Source of the DNA: Nocardioides salarius
GTDB lineage: Bacteria; Actinomycetota; Actinomycetes; Propionibacteriales; Nocardioidaceae
DNA: 64,000 nucleotides
Direction of reading: 5' to 3'
Assembly: GCF_016907435.1 (NCBI RefSeq)
Contig: NZ_JAFBBZ010000001.1
Span: 3,286,001-3,350,000, forward strand
Below the pieces are notes generated by a model. It saw only the letters and a program-made list of their open reading frames with translations, was not told the origin of the DNA and searched no databases. Below are positions 27,914 through 36,006 of the stretch, piece by piece. Both the position numbers and the translations under genes were made by a program. How positions within the stretch are numbered: position 1 is the first letter of the stretch; each line of letters begins with the position of its first letter.

Positions 27914-28681
27914 ATGGGCGTGGGCGACTCCCGACGGCGCGTCGAGACGGCGCGTCTGCTGCTGCGGGCGCGGGTGAGCCAGGGCGGGGTCCGCGAGGAC
28001 TACGAGAACCAGGTCGTGCGCCTCAACCTGCCGGTGGCCCTGGAGATCGCCCGGCGCTACCGGGGCCGGGGGATCGCCGACGACGACCTCGACCAGGTGG
28101 CCAGCCTCGGGCTCGTCAAGGCGGTGCGCGGCTTCGACCCCACCCTCGGCGAGGACTTCCTCGGCTTCGCGGTGCCGACGGTCCGCGGTGAGGTGCGCCG
28201 CCACTTCCGCGACGCCGGCTGGGCCGTGCGGCCGCCGCGGGCGGTGCAGGAGATGCAGGCCCGGGTCGCCCGCGCCGAGGCGCGGCTGTGCCAGGAGCTC
28301 GGCCGTGCTCCCCGGCGCTCGGAGATCGCGGTGGCCCTCGACGTGCCGCTGCAGATGGTCGTCGACTGCCTCAACGCGGCCGGCTGCTTCTCGCCGGTCT
28401 CCCTCGACGACGAGGGCGCCGAGCCGGGGCAGCCGTCGGCCACGGCCACGATGGGCGGCCCCGACCCGGCCTTCGCCAGCGCGGAGGCGCGCGTCGCGCT
28501 CGCCCCGCTGCTGCGCGACCTCGACGAGCGCGAGCAGACCATGGTCCGGATGCGCTACTTCGAGCACGCCACCCAGAGCGAGATCGGCGCGGCCGTCGGG
28601 CTCTCCCAGGAGCAGGTCTCGCGGCTGCTGGGCGCCCTGCTCGAGCGGCTGCGCCGACAGCTCGCCGACGCCGCCGCCTAG
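27914..28681 (+). CDS. SigB/SigF-type RNA polymerase sigma factor
   Basis: A 255-residue group 3 sigma factor with regions 2-4: EDYENQVVRLNLPVALEIARRYRGRGIADDDLDQVASLGLVKAVRGFDP (2.1-2.2), FAVPTVRGEVRRHFRDAGWAVRPPRAVQEM (2.4-3), LGRAPRRSEIAVALDVPLQMV (3) and EREQTMVRMRYFEHATQSEIGAAVGLSQEQVSRLLGALL (4). Such sigma factors control general stress genes. No anti-sigma or anti-anti-sigma gene is adjacent. Being next to dps suggests a stress module, which is inference. Confidence 0.92.
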   Translation: MGVGDSRRRVETARLLLRARVSQGGVREDYENQVVRLNLPVALEIARRYRGRGIADDDLDQVASLGLVKAVRGFDPTLGEDFLGFAVPTVRGEVRRHFRDAGWAVRPPRAVQEMQARVARAEARLCQELGRAPRRSEIAVALDVPLQMVVDCLNAAGCFSPVSLDDEGAEPGQPSATATMGGPDPAFASAEARVALAPLLRDLDEREQTMVRMRYFEHATQSEIGAAVGLSQEQVSRLLGALLERLRRQLADAAA

Positions 28682-28697
28682 TCGGGCCTGGCTGGAC

Positions 28698-29582
28698 CTA
28701 GCCGCGGGGGTGGATGCGGGGCAGGGCCGAGGCCTTGCCGCGGAACCGCGGTGCGCGCTTCTCGCGGAAGGCCGCCACGCCCTCCTTGCCGTCGCCCAGC
28801 GAGGTCCAGTACATCGCCAGCGAGTCGGAGAGGTGCGCCTCGAGCGGGTGCGCCAGGGCGCTGTTGCGGTAGAGCATCTGCTTGGCCAGGCCCAGCGCCA
28901 CCGGCGACCGGTCGCGCACGAACGAGCGCGCGAGCTCCTGGGCCGCCGGCACCAGGTCGTCGGGCTCGTGCACCGAGCGCAGGAGACGCCCCTCGAGCGC
29001 CTGCTCGGCGGTCAGGACCTCGGCCGAGTAGACCCACTCCAGCGCCTGCTGGATGCCGACGATGCGCGGCAGGAACCAGCTCGACGCGGCCTCGGGCACG
29101 ATGCCCAGGCGACCGAAGACGAAGCCGATCTTGGCCTTCGTCGAGGCCAGGCGCAGGTCCATCGCCAGCGTCATCGTGGCGCCGATGCCGACCGCGGGGC
29201 CGTTGATCGCCGCGATGACCGGCTTGGGCAGCGCGTGCACGGCCAGGGTCACCTTGCCGCCCGTGTCGCGCACGCCGGCGTCGTACGGCGCCTCGTCGTA
29301 GGCGGCGCGGAACTCCTCGGGGGTCGGGCGCAGCGACTCGTCGAGACCGAAGACGTTGCCCTCGGCCGAGAGATCCATGCCGGCGCAGAAGGCCCGGCCG
29401 GCGCCGGTGACCACGACGGCGCGCACGTCGTCGCTGCGCAGCTCGGTGCGGAAGACCGACTCGAGCTCGCGGGCCATCGTCAGGTCGAAGGCGTTGAGCT
29501 GGTCGGGACGGTGCAGGGTCAGGGTGGCGACACCGTCGTCGTCGGTGGTGATGTCGAGCGTGTCGTGGCTGGTCTGGCTCAT
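28698..29582 (-). CDS. Enoyl-CoA hydratase/isomerase (crotonase) family protein
   Basis: A 294-residue crotonase-fold protein. CoA/oxyanion-hole segments are VVTGAGRAFCAGMDLSAEG and AAINGPAVGIGATMTLAMDLRLAS. The segment LGIVPEAASSWFLPRIVG carries a Glu in the position used by hydratases and isomerases. The product is probably a beta-oxidation hydratase, but crotonase activities cannot be separated by eye. ATG 29582 overlaps the stop of the upstream LCP gene (ATGA). Confidence 0.88.
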   Translation of the reverse strand: MSQTSHDTLDITTDDDGVATLTLHRPDQLNAFDLTMARELESVFRTELRSDDVRAVVVTGAGRAFCAGMDLSAEGNVFGLDESLRPTPEEFRAAYDEAPYDAGVRDTGGKVTLAVHALPKPVIAAINGPAVGIGATMTLAMDLRLASTKAKIGFVFGRLGIVPEAASSWFLPRIVGIQQALEWVYSAEVLTAEQALEGRLLRSVHEPDDLVPAAQELARSFVRDRSPVALGLAKQMLYRNSALAHPLEAHLSDSLAMYWTSLGDGKEGVAAFREKRAPRFRGKASALPRIHPRG

Positions 29583-30772
29583 CCGGTGGTCCCCTTCGGC
29601 AGTCCGGACGGCGAGCACAGGCCCTGCCCGATCCGGTCGGTGTCGTCGTCGATGATCGCCTGGAACATCTGCGGCGCGCGCTCGGGGTCCCAGTTGACCT
29701 GGAGGTCCTGGATCGGCACCCCGCAGGTCAGGCCCTTCTCGCCGTTGACGCGGGTCATCGCCATCGCCCACATGCCCGCGCGCCAGGGCGCCATGCCCTT
29801 GCCGAGCTCGACGGTGTCGGTGGCGGCCATGTTGAGGCGCCAGTAGCGCACGGGGTTGAGCACCGACCAGGGCGAGAGCACCTTGTCGCCGACCGCGGAG
29901 ACCACCTCGCGCTGGGCCTGGGCGCGCTGCACGTCGCCGAGGGCCGTGTAGGTCTTGCGGGAGCGGGCGTAGCCCAGGGCCGTGACGCCGTCGGCCTCCT
30001 GGCAGCCGGCCTTGACGTCGAGGTTGGCCAGCGGGTCCTGCATCGCGTTCTCGGGGCAGATCTCGACGCCGCCCACGGCGTCGACCAGGCCGACGAAGCC
30101 CCCGATGCCGATCTCGACGTACTCGTCGACGCGGATGCCGGTGTTCTGCTCGATGGTCTTGACCAGCAGCTTGGGGCCGCCGAAGGCGTAGGCGGCGTTG
30201 ATCTTGGTGGTGCCGCGGTCGGGCACCTCGACCAGCGAGTCGCGCGGGATCGACATCAGCAGGTTGGGGCCGGCGCCGGTGTGCAGCAGCATGATCGTGT
30301 CGGTGCGCTGCCCGGCCGCGTTGCCCGTGCCGAACTCCTTGCGCTGCGCGGGGGTCAGGCCCTCGCGCGAGTCGCTGCCGACCAGCAGGTACGTCGTGCC
30401 GGGCTGCTCGTCGGGGCGCTCGCCGCCCGGCGCGAAGGCGACGTCGTCGACGCGGGTCCAGGCGTAGATCGGCACCGCGACGAGGAAGACGATCCAGGCC
30501 ACCAGCAGCAGCGCGAGGTGGCGCAGCCGCGGGCGGGGGCGCCAGCCGCGCCCGCCGCGGCCGCCGTGCTGGGTCGGCGGTGGGGCCGGGGGCTGGGCCG
30601 GTCGCTGGGCCGGTCGTTGGGTGGGCGGCTGGGCCGGTCGCTGGGAGGGGGTCGGGCGCGGTTGCACCGGCATCCGCTGGGTGGCGTCGGGCTCCGGGGG
30701 CGATCCCTTGCCGCCGTACAACCAGTCGAAGCGCTCTTCGTCGCCGTCCCCGCTGCCGGGCCGCTGTGCCAT
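29579..30772 (-). CDS. LytR-CpsA-Psr (LCP) family cell-wall glycopolymer ligase
   Basis: A 397-residue membrane protein: a cytoplasmic Pro/Gln/Arg-rich repeat region (PAQPPTQRPAQRPAQPP, about 40-70), one helix (HLALLLVAWIVFLVAVPIYAW) and an external LCP domain with YLLVGSDSREG, GQRTDTIMLLHTG, MSIPRDSLVEVP, KINAAYAFGG and ALGYARSRKTY. LCP enzymes move polyprenyl-pyrophosphate-linked glycopolymers to peptidoglycan. TAGCCT at 30785-30780 is 7 nt before the ATG and overlaps the divergent thioesterase promoter. Confidence 0.94.
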   Translation of the reverse strand: MAQRPGSGDGDEERFDWLYGGKGSPPEPDATQRMPVQPRPTPSQRPAQPPTQRPAQRPAQPPAPPPTQHGGRGGRGWRPRPRLRHLALLLVAWIVFLVAVPIYAWTRVDDVAFAPGGERPDEQPGTTYLLVGSDSREGLTPAQRKEFGTGNAAGQRTDTIMLLHTGAGPNLLMSIPRDSLVEVPDRGTTKINAAYAFGGPKLLVKTIEQNTGIRVDEYVEIGIGGFVGLVDAVGGVEICPENAMQDPLANLDVKAGCQEADGVTALGYARSRKTYTALGDVQRAQAQREVVSAVGDKVLSPWSVLNPVRYWRLNMAATDTVELGKGMAPWRAGMWAMAMTRVNGEKGLTCGVPIQDLQVNWDPERAPQMFQAIIDDDTDRIGQGLCSPSGLPKGTTG

Positions 30773-30779
30773 GCGCCGG

Positions 30780-30789
30780 AGGCTACCGT
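30780..30789. promoter_or_regulatory. Divergent leaderless promoters sharing one TA step
   Basis: AGGCTACCGT contains TAGCCT on the minus strand (30785-30780) for the LCP gene and TACCGT on the plus strand (30784-30789) for the thioesterase gene. Both use the TA at 30784-30785. The gaps to the two ATGs are 7 and 6 nt, so the start codons are only 23 bp apart. Confidence 0.6.
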
Positions 30790-30795
30790 GCCGCC

Positions 30796-31302
30796 ATGAC
30801 CCCCTCGCGCCCCTCGTCCTTCGCCCGGGTCTCGTTGTCGGTGATGACCTCGAGCAGCCAGGCCAACCTGCTGGGCAACATCCACGGCGGCGAGGTGGTC
30901 AAGCTGGCCGACTCGACAGCGGGTGCGGTCGCGCAGCGCCACAGCGGGGGACCGGCCGTGACCGCGGCGCTCGACGAGATGGTCTTCCTGCGCCCGGTGC
31001 ACGTCGGCGACATCGTGCGCACCCTCGCCCAGGTCAACTGGGCCGGGCGCTCCTCGATGGAGATCGGGGTGCGGGTGGAGACCCAGCCGTGGAACGACCC
31101 GTCGGTCGGGTCGCTGCACGTGGCGTCGGCGTACTTCGTCTTCGTCGCCGTCGACGCCGAGGGCCACGCGCGCGAGGTGCCGGGGCTGCTGCCCGAGGAC
31201 GCCGACGACGAGCGGCGCTGGCGCGAGGCCGAGATCCGGCGCGCGCACCGCCTCGCCCGCAAGAGCGAGATCGAGGAGGGTCGGCGCGGCGCTCCCTCGT
31301 GA
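30796..31302 (+). CDS. Acyl-CoA thioesterase (hotdog fold, YciA/ACOT type)
   Basis: A 168-residue hotdog-fold hydrolase: ANLLGNIHGGEVVKLADSTAGAVAQRHSGG (catalytic Asp region), VTAALDEMVFLRPVHVGDIVRTLAQVNWAGRSSMEIGVRVE. It would release free acid from acyl-CoAs. A basic C-terminal helix extends past the core. It is preceded by TACCGT at 30784-30789 (gap 6) and divergent from the LCP gene. Confidence 0.9.
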   Translation: MTPSRPSSFARVSLSVMTSSSQANLLGNIHGGEVVKLADSTAGAVAQRHSGGPAVTAALDEMVFLRPVHVGDIVRTLAQVNWAGRSSMEIGVRVETQPWNDPSVGSLHVASAYFVFVAVDAEGHAREVPGLLPEDADDERRWREAEIRRAHRLARKSEIEEGRRGAPS

Positions 31303-31363
31303 CGGCTGGGACTGGTGATACTGCTGGGACGACAGGTTCCGCCCCAGCAGGAAGGCACTCTCG

Positions 31364-32824
31364 ATGCCACCCGTCTCTTCCCCCCGGGTGCTCGACGGCC
31401 AGGAGGCCCCGGCACGCACCAGCGCCGCCGACCGCGCTGCTCGGGTGCGCTTCCGGCGCGCCCTGGCGCTGATGGCGATGACGCTCGTCGCGCCCGGCTC
31501 GGCCCAGCTCACCGCCGGCAACCGCCGTGTGGGCCGCCTGGCCCTGCGCGTGTGGCTGGTCGTCGTGGCGACCACCCTGCTCACCGGGCTCGTGGTGCTG
31601 CTCGACCCCGAGAAAGCCGTGACGCTCGGCTCGAAGGCCTGGCTGCTGCTCGTGGTGCGCACCGCGCTGCTCGCGGGCGCCGTGGGCTGGGCGGTGCTGT
31701 TCATGGACGCCTGGCGGCTGGGCCAGCCGCTGAGCCTGGGCCTGGCGCACCGGCGCGCGGCCGTCGGGGTCAACGGCGTGCTCTCGCTCAGCGTCGCCGG
31801 GTCGCTGCTCTTCGGGGCCCACCTGGTGGGCGTGCAGCGCGACCTGATCGTGACGATGTTCGGCTCCAGCGAGGTCGCCGGCTCGGCCGACGGACGCTTC
31901 AACGTGCTGCTGATGGGCGGCGACTCCGGGGCCGGGCGCTGGGGGCTGCGCCCCGACTCCCTGACCGTGGCCTCGATCGACGCGACCACGGGTCGCACCG
32001 TGCTGGTCTCGCTGCCGCGCAACATGCAGGACTTCCCCTTCGCGGAGGGGTCGGTGATGGCCGAGCAGTTCCCCGACGGCTTCGACGCCGACTACCTCAA
32101 CGGCGTCAGCACCTGGGCGCAGGACAACGCCGAGCTGTTCGGCGACTCCGAGGAGGACCCGGGCGTGCAGGCGACCGTCTCGGCCGTCGAGGGCATCACC
32201 GGCCTCGAGGTCAGCTACTGGGCGATGGTCAACCTGCAGGGCTTCAAGGACCTCGTCGACGCGGTGGGCGGGGTGACCCTCACGGTGCGCCAGCCGATCC
32301 CCGTCGGCGGCCTCGGCTCCGACGTCTACGACTACATCGAGCCGGGCACGCGTCAGCTCGACGGGTTCGAGACCCTCTGGTACGCCCGGGCCCGCGAGGG
32401 CTCCGACGACTACTCGCGCATGGCGCGGCAGAAGTGCGTGATGAACGCGATGCTGCAGCAGGTCAGCCCGCAGTCGGCGCTGCAGAACTTCGAGAAGATC
32501 GCCCAGGCCTCCTCCGAGATGATCTCGACCAACCTGCCGGCCTCCGAGCTCGACCGCTTCATGTCGCTGGCGATGAAGGCCAAGGAGCAGAAGATGTCGA
32601 GCCTCTCGCTGGTGCCGCCGATGATCAACACCGCCGACCCCGACATCGACCTGGTCCAGCGCAAGGTCGCCGCGGCCATCGAGAAGGCCGAGGGCAGCGC
32701 CGCGCCGAAGACGAAGGCGAAGACGAAGCCGGACTCCACCTCCGCGGTCACCGGTGGTTCCGTCGGGTCGCTCTCCGAGGGGTACGCCGCCAACCAGGCC
32801 GGCGACCTGTCCGGCGCCTGCTGA
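31364..32824 (+). CDS. LCP family glycopolymer ligase with multi-helix N-terminus
   Basis: A 486-residue LCP protein. Unlike the other LCP here it begins with about four helices (RALALMAMTLVAPGSAQL; RVWLVVVATTLLTGLVVLL; WLLLVVRTALLAGAVGWAVLF; VNGVLSLSVAGSLLFGAHLV) before the external domain FNVLLMGGDSGAGRWGLRPD, VSLPRNMQDFPF, DYLNGVSTWAQ and TLWYARAREGSDDYSRMARQ. A Lys/Ala-rich tail ends in Cys. ATG 31364 has AGGAAGG 8 nt upstream, and GATACT near 31316 is a likely -10. It corresponds to the LCP next to the mannose genes in mycobacteria. Confidence 0.92.
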   Translation: MPPVSSPRVLDGQEAPARTSAADRAARVRFRRALALMAMTLVAPGSAQLTAGNRRVGRLALRVWLVVVATTLLTGLVVLLDPEKAVTLGSKAWLLLVVRTALLAGAVGWAVLFMDAWRLGQPLSLGLAHRRAAVGVNGVLSLSVAGSLLFGAHLVGVQRDLIVTMFGSSEVAGSADGRFNVLLMGGDSGAGRWGLRPDSLTVASIDATTGRTVLVSLPRNMQDFPFAEGSVMAEQFPDGFDADYLNGVSTWAQDNAELFGDSEEDPGVQATVSAVEGITGLEVSYWAMVNLQGFKDLVDAVGGVTLTVRQPIPVGGLGSDVYDYIEPGTRQLDGFETLWYARAREGSDDYSRMARQKCVMNAMLQQVSPQSALQNFEKIAQASSEMISTNLPASELDRFMSLAMKAKEQKMSSLSLVPPMINTADPDIDLVQRKVAAAIEKAEGSAAPKTKAKTKPDSTSAVTGGSVGSLSEGYAANQAGDLSGAC

Positions 32825-32860
32825 GAGCGGGGTCGGCGGCGCCGCCTAGCCTGGGGGGTG

Positions 32861-33925
32861 ATGTCACCTGATCCCGGCACCGTGCTGGTCGTCGACGGCA
32901 ACTCGTTGCTGCACCGCGCCTTCCACGCCTCCGCCCGCAGCGGCTTCCGCGACGCCGCCGGGCGCCCCGCGTGGGCGGTGCGCGGGCTGCTCTCGCAGCT
33001 GGTCGCGGCCGTCGACCGCGCCATGGCCGACGCCGTGGTGGTCGGCTTCGACGATCCCGGGGCGAGCGTGCGGCGCGAGCGGTGGCCCACCTACAAGGCG
33101 CACCGCACCGAGAAGCCCGAGACGCTGGTCGAGCAGCTCGACTCGGTCGTGGGGGTGCTGCGCGAGCTGGGGGCCGCCGTCGTGGTGCCGCCCGGGCTCG
33201 AGGCCGACGACGTGCTGGCCAGCGTCGCCGCCCAGGCGCCGACCGCGGGGTGGCGCACCGTGCTGGCCACCTCCGACCGCGACAGCTTCGCGCTCGTCGA
33301 CGAGCACACGCGGGTGCTGCGCATCCTCAACGGCGGGGTCGACGCCTCGCCGCTGCTCGACCCCGCCCGGCTGTTCCTGGTCACCGGGGTGCGCCCCGAG
33401 CAGTACCTCGACCTCGCCGCGCTGCGCGGCGACGCCTCCGACAACCTGCCCGGGGTCGCCGGCTTCGGGGCCAAGACCGCCGCCAAGCTGCTCGCCGCGC
33501 TCGGCACCGGCGCCGACGCCCTCGCCGACGCCGCCGCCGGGGGAGAGCGCTGCCGGGCCGCGGTCGGCCCCGCCCGCACCCGCACCCTGGCCACCGACGA
33601 GGCCCGCGAGCGGTTCTGGCTCAACCGCGAGGTGATGGCGATGGCGCGCACCGTCGACGTCGGGATCGACCCCGGATCACCCGCCCCCGGCGCCCTGCCC
33701 CTCGACGAGGCGGCGGTGCGCTCGGTCTTCGGGCGCCACGACCTCTTCGTCAACGGCGCGGTGCGGGCCCTGACCCTCGCCGAGCCCGTCCCCGGCGCGC
33801 CGGAGCGCGAGCACACGGCGTACGCCGACCCCCGCTGGCGGGCCGCGCCCACACCCCGCCCGCCCCGCCTCCCCGCGCCCCCGCCCCCCACGGCCCCCGT
33901 CTTCTCCCAGGACACCCTCTTCTGA
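32861..33925 (+). CDS. 5'-3' exonuclease (Pol I N-terminal/FEN type)
   Basis: A 354-residue stand-alone relative of the 5'-nuclease domain of DNA polymerase I. Metal-binding and core motifs are VLVVDGNSLLHRAFHAS, VVVGFDDPGASVRRERWPTYKAHR, PGLEADDVLAS, LATSDRDSFALVD, and the helix-hairpin-helix region LRGDASDNLPGVAGFGAKTAAKLLA. The C-terminus ends VFSQDTLF after a Pro-rich stretch, a possible sliding-clamp-binding tail (inference). TAGCCT (32847-32852) favours ATG 32861, gap 8. GTG 32858 is possible. Confidence 0.92.
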   Translation: MSPDPGTVLVVDGNSLLHRAFHASARSGFRDAAGRPAWAVRGLLSQLVAAVDRAMADAVVVGFDDPGASVRRERWPTYKAHRTEKPETLVEQLDSVVGVLRELGAAVVVPPGLEADDVLASVAAQAPTAGWRTVLATSDRDSFALVDEHTRVLRILNGGVDASPLLDPARLFLVTGVRPEQYLDLAALRGDASDNLPGVAGFGAKTAAKLLAALGTGADALADAAAGGERCRAAVGPARTRTLATDEARERFWLNREVMAMARTVDVGIDPGSPAPGALPLDEAAVRSVFGRHDLFVNGAVRALTLAEPVPGAPEREHTAYADPRWRAAPTPRPPRLPAPPPPTAPVFSQDTLF

Positions 33926-33933
33926 CGGCCGAG

Positions 33934-33999
33934 CAGTCAGTTTTGCACCACCGACAGGTCAGTTCTGCACCATCGACCAGTCGCTTTCGCACCCTCGAG
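33934..33999. repeat. Three tandem copies of a 22-bp repeat
   Basis: Copies are 33934-33955, 33956-33977 and 33978-33999, with core AGTC(A/G)(G/C)TT(T/C)(T/C)GCACCA(C/T)CGA, the third most divergent. Two dyads follow directly: CGAGAC-G-GTCTCG (33996-34008) and TCGAAA-AAAG-TTTCGA (34006-34021). CCACCGACA in copy 1 returns inverted as TGTCGGTGG near 34058-34066, upstream of the DUF222 gene. Confidence 0.8.
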
Positions 34000-34084
34000 A
34001 CGGTCTCGAAAAAAGTTTCGATCTGCCTGTGGAAAACGGCTTCTGACCTGGTGCTTTGTCGGTGGGTCCTGAGATACTTCACTC

Positions 34085-35359
34085 ATGGCCACCACCGCGA
34101 CGCACCCCATCGGCGGTGCTGTCGCGCGGGTGCACTCGGCCCTCGATGACGTGGCTGGTACGCCGGTGTGGTCGATGAGCCAGGAGGCCACCGCGCAGAC
34201 GTTGGTCGAGGTCTCTCGGGCCGAGGCCCGGTTGGTGGAGGTGCGCTCGCAGCTGTTGTCGCACGCCGAGACGGTGGCGGTGGCGGAGACGAATGCGTCG
34301 CCGTCGGTGGCGGTGTGGCACTCCAACGCGACCCGGTCGACGAAGCGGGAGTCGTTCCGCCAGGTCCGCCTGGCCGAGGGGTTGGATCGCTACGACCTGG
34401 TGCGGGAGGCACTGGGGCGTGGCGATGTCATCGCGGAGCAGGCCTCGGCGATCTGCACAGCGCTCGATGAGCTGCCCGACGACCTGGACGCCGGTGTGTT
34501 GGAGCAGGCGACGAAGGCGCTGGTGGCGTTCGCGGAGGTCCACGACGCGAAGGCACTGCGGGTGCTGGGCCGCCGCATCCTCGAGGTCGTGGCACCGGAG
34601 GTGGCTGAGGCGTGGGAGGCCGAACAGCTCGACCGCGAGGAGCGCGAGGCCGAGAAGTCGGCGGTGTTCCGGATGCGCGAGGACGGCCACGGCCGGATCA
34701 AGGGGTCCTTCACCGTGCCGCTGCTGGCCGGCCAGATGCTGGAGCGGGCCCTGCTCGCCTTCGCCGCCCCCAAGCACCAGATCGCCAACCGCGCCACCGA
34801 TGAAGGCGAGCACGAAGAGCAGGACGAGGCGCCGGTGCCGGCACGCCGCCCCACCGCGCAGCGGCTCGGTGCCGCGTTCGTCGAGCTCATCGAAAGGCTC
34901 AACCCCAAGGAACTACCCAAGGCAGGTGGCGTGAACGCCACCGTCGTGGTGACCATGACCCTCGACTCCCTCAAGGATGGCCTGGCGGCCGCCACCCTCG
35001 ACACCGGTGACCGGATCAGCGCCGCCACCGCGAGGCGGCTGGCCTGCGAGGCCGGCGTCGTGCCCGTGGTGCTGGGCGGCAAGAGCCAGCCGCTCGACGT
35101 GGGCCGCGCGAAGCGGTACTTCACCCCGGCCCAGCGGGTCGCGATGGGTATCCGTGACGGTGGCTGCACCGCGAAGGGCTGTGACGCCCCGCCGGCGATG
35201 TGTCACGCCCACCACGACGACCCGTGGTCGTGCCACGGCCACACCGACCTCGACCGCGGACGACTCCTATGCCCCTACCACCACCGCCGCATTCATGACC
35301 CGGAGTACGAGAGCGACGTCGGGGCTGACAACCAGGTCACCTTCCACCGACGAACCTAG
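34085..35359 (+). CDS. DUF222 / HNH endonuclease domain protein (13E12-type)
   Basis: A 424-residue protein with an N-terminal helical DUF222 region (about 1-320) and a C-terminal HNH-like domain (CTAKGCDAPPAMCHAHHDDPW, then LLCPYHHRRIHD). The paired Cys and the HH motif are present, but at the position of the Asn in HNH the sequence reads DLDRGRLLC, so catalysis is doubtful. This is the family of mycobacterial REP13E12 proteins, which are multicopy and repeat-associated. GATACT at 34073-34078 lies 6 nt before the ATG. Intergenic repeats follow 21 bp after the stop. Confidence 0.9.
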   Translation: MATTATHPIGGAVARVHSALDDVAGTPVWSMSQEATAQTLVEVSRAEARLVEVRSQLLSHAETVAVAETNASPSVAVWHSNATRSTKRESFRQVRLAEGLDRYDLVREALGRGDVIAEQASAICTALDELPDDLDAGVLEQATKALVAFAEVHDAKALRVLGRRILEVVAPEVAEAWEAEQLDREEREAEKSAVFRMREDGHGRIKGSFTVPLLAGQMLERALLAFAAPKHQIANRATDEGEHEEQDEAPVPARRPTAQRLGAAFVELIERLNPKELPKAGGVNATVVVTMTLDSLKDGLAAATLDTGDRISAATARRLACEAGVVPVVLGGKSQPLDVGRAKRYFTPAQRVAMGIRDGGCTAKGCDAPPAMCHAHHDDPWSCHGHTDLDRGRLLCPYHHRRIHDPEYESDVGADNQVTFHRRT

Positions 35360-35380
35360 GAGCACTCCGCTCCTGGCGCC

Positions 35381-35981
35381 GTTGGTTGAGCAGCGAGGGC
35401 CGAAGGCTCGAGCGATGCCGAAACCCGGTGAGCCCATGGCGTACGGCGCGTGGTTGCGGCGGGCGGGCCACTCACTGGGTCTCGGCGTCGCTCGTCGCTG
35501 GCGCTCCTCGCTGCTCGACCAACGGCGGCCCGCCGTTGGTTGAGGAGGTTGCGCAGCAACCGTCTCGAAACCCGGTGAGCCCATGGCGTACGGCGAGCGC
35601 GGTCCTCACGGGGTCTCGGCGTCGCTCGTCGCTGGCGCTCCTCGCTGCTCGACCAACGGCGGCCCGCCGTTGGTTGAGGAGGTTGCGCAGCAACCATCTC
35701 GAAACCCGGTGAGCCCATCGCGTACGGCGAGTGGTTGCGGTGGGCGGGCTACTCACGGGGTCTCGGCGTCGCTCGTCGCTGGCGCTCCTTGCTGCTCGAC
35801 CAACGGCGTCGTTGGTTGAGGAGGTTGCGCAGCAACCGTCTCGAAACCCGGCGACCCCATGGCGTACGGCGGGTGGTTGCGGTGGGCGGGCCACTCGCGG
35901 GGTCTCGGCGTCGCTCGTCGCTGGCGCTCCTCGCTGCTCGACCAACGGGGGACGCTGGCGCTCCTGGCTGCTCGACCCACG
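35381..35981. repeat. Cluster 1 of a ~140-bp dispersed intergenic repeat (four units plus a partial)
   Basis: Units lie at 35381-35524, 35535-35658, 35669-35805 and 35811-35947, and a partial right end at about 35954-35981. Each opens with GTTGGTTGAG and closes with CTCGACCAACG, an imperfect inverted repeat. Shared internal blocks are TCTCGAAACCCGGTGAGCCC, ATGGCGTACGGCG and GGTCTCGGCGTCGCTCGTCG. Units 2-4 carry GGTTGCGCAGCAACC, a small hairpin, where unit 1 has CAGCGAGGGCCGAAGGCTCG. No coding potential is supported. It fills most of the 647-bp gap before the galactan locus. Confidence 0.92.
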
Positions 35982-36006
35982 GCGGGCTGCCCGTAGGGTG
36001 TCGGCC

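Noticed and set aside
35381..35947. CRISPR array
   Set aside because: Units are 124-144 bp, nearly contiguous, alike along their whole length and have inverted ends. There are no short repeat/unique spacer alternation and no cas genes.
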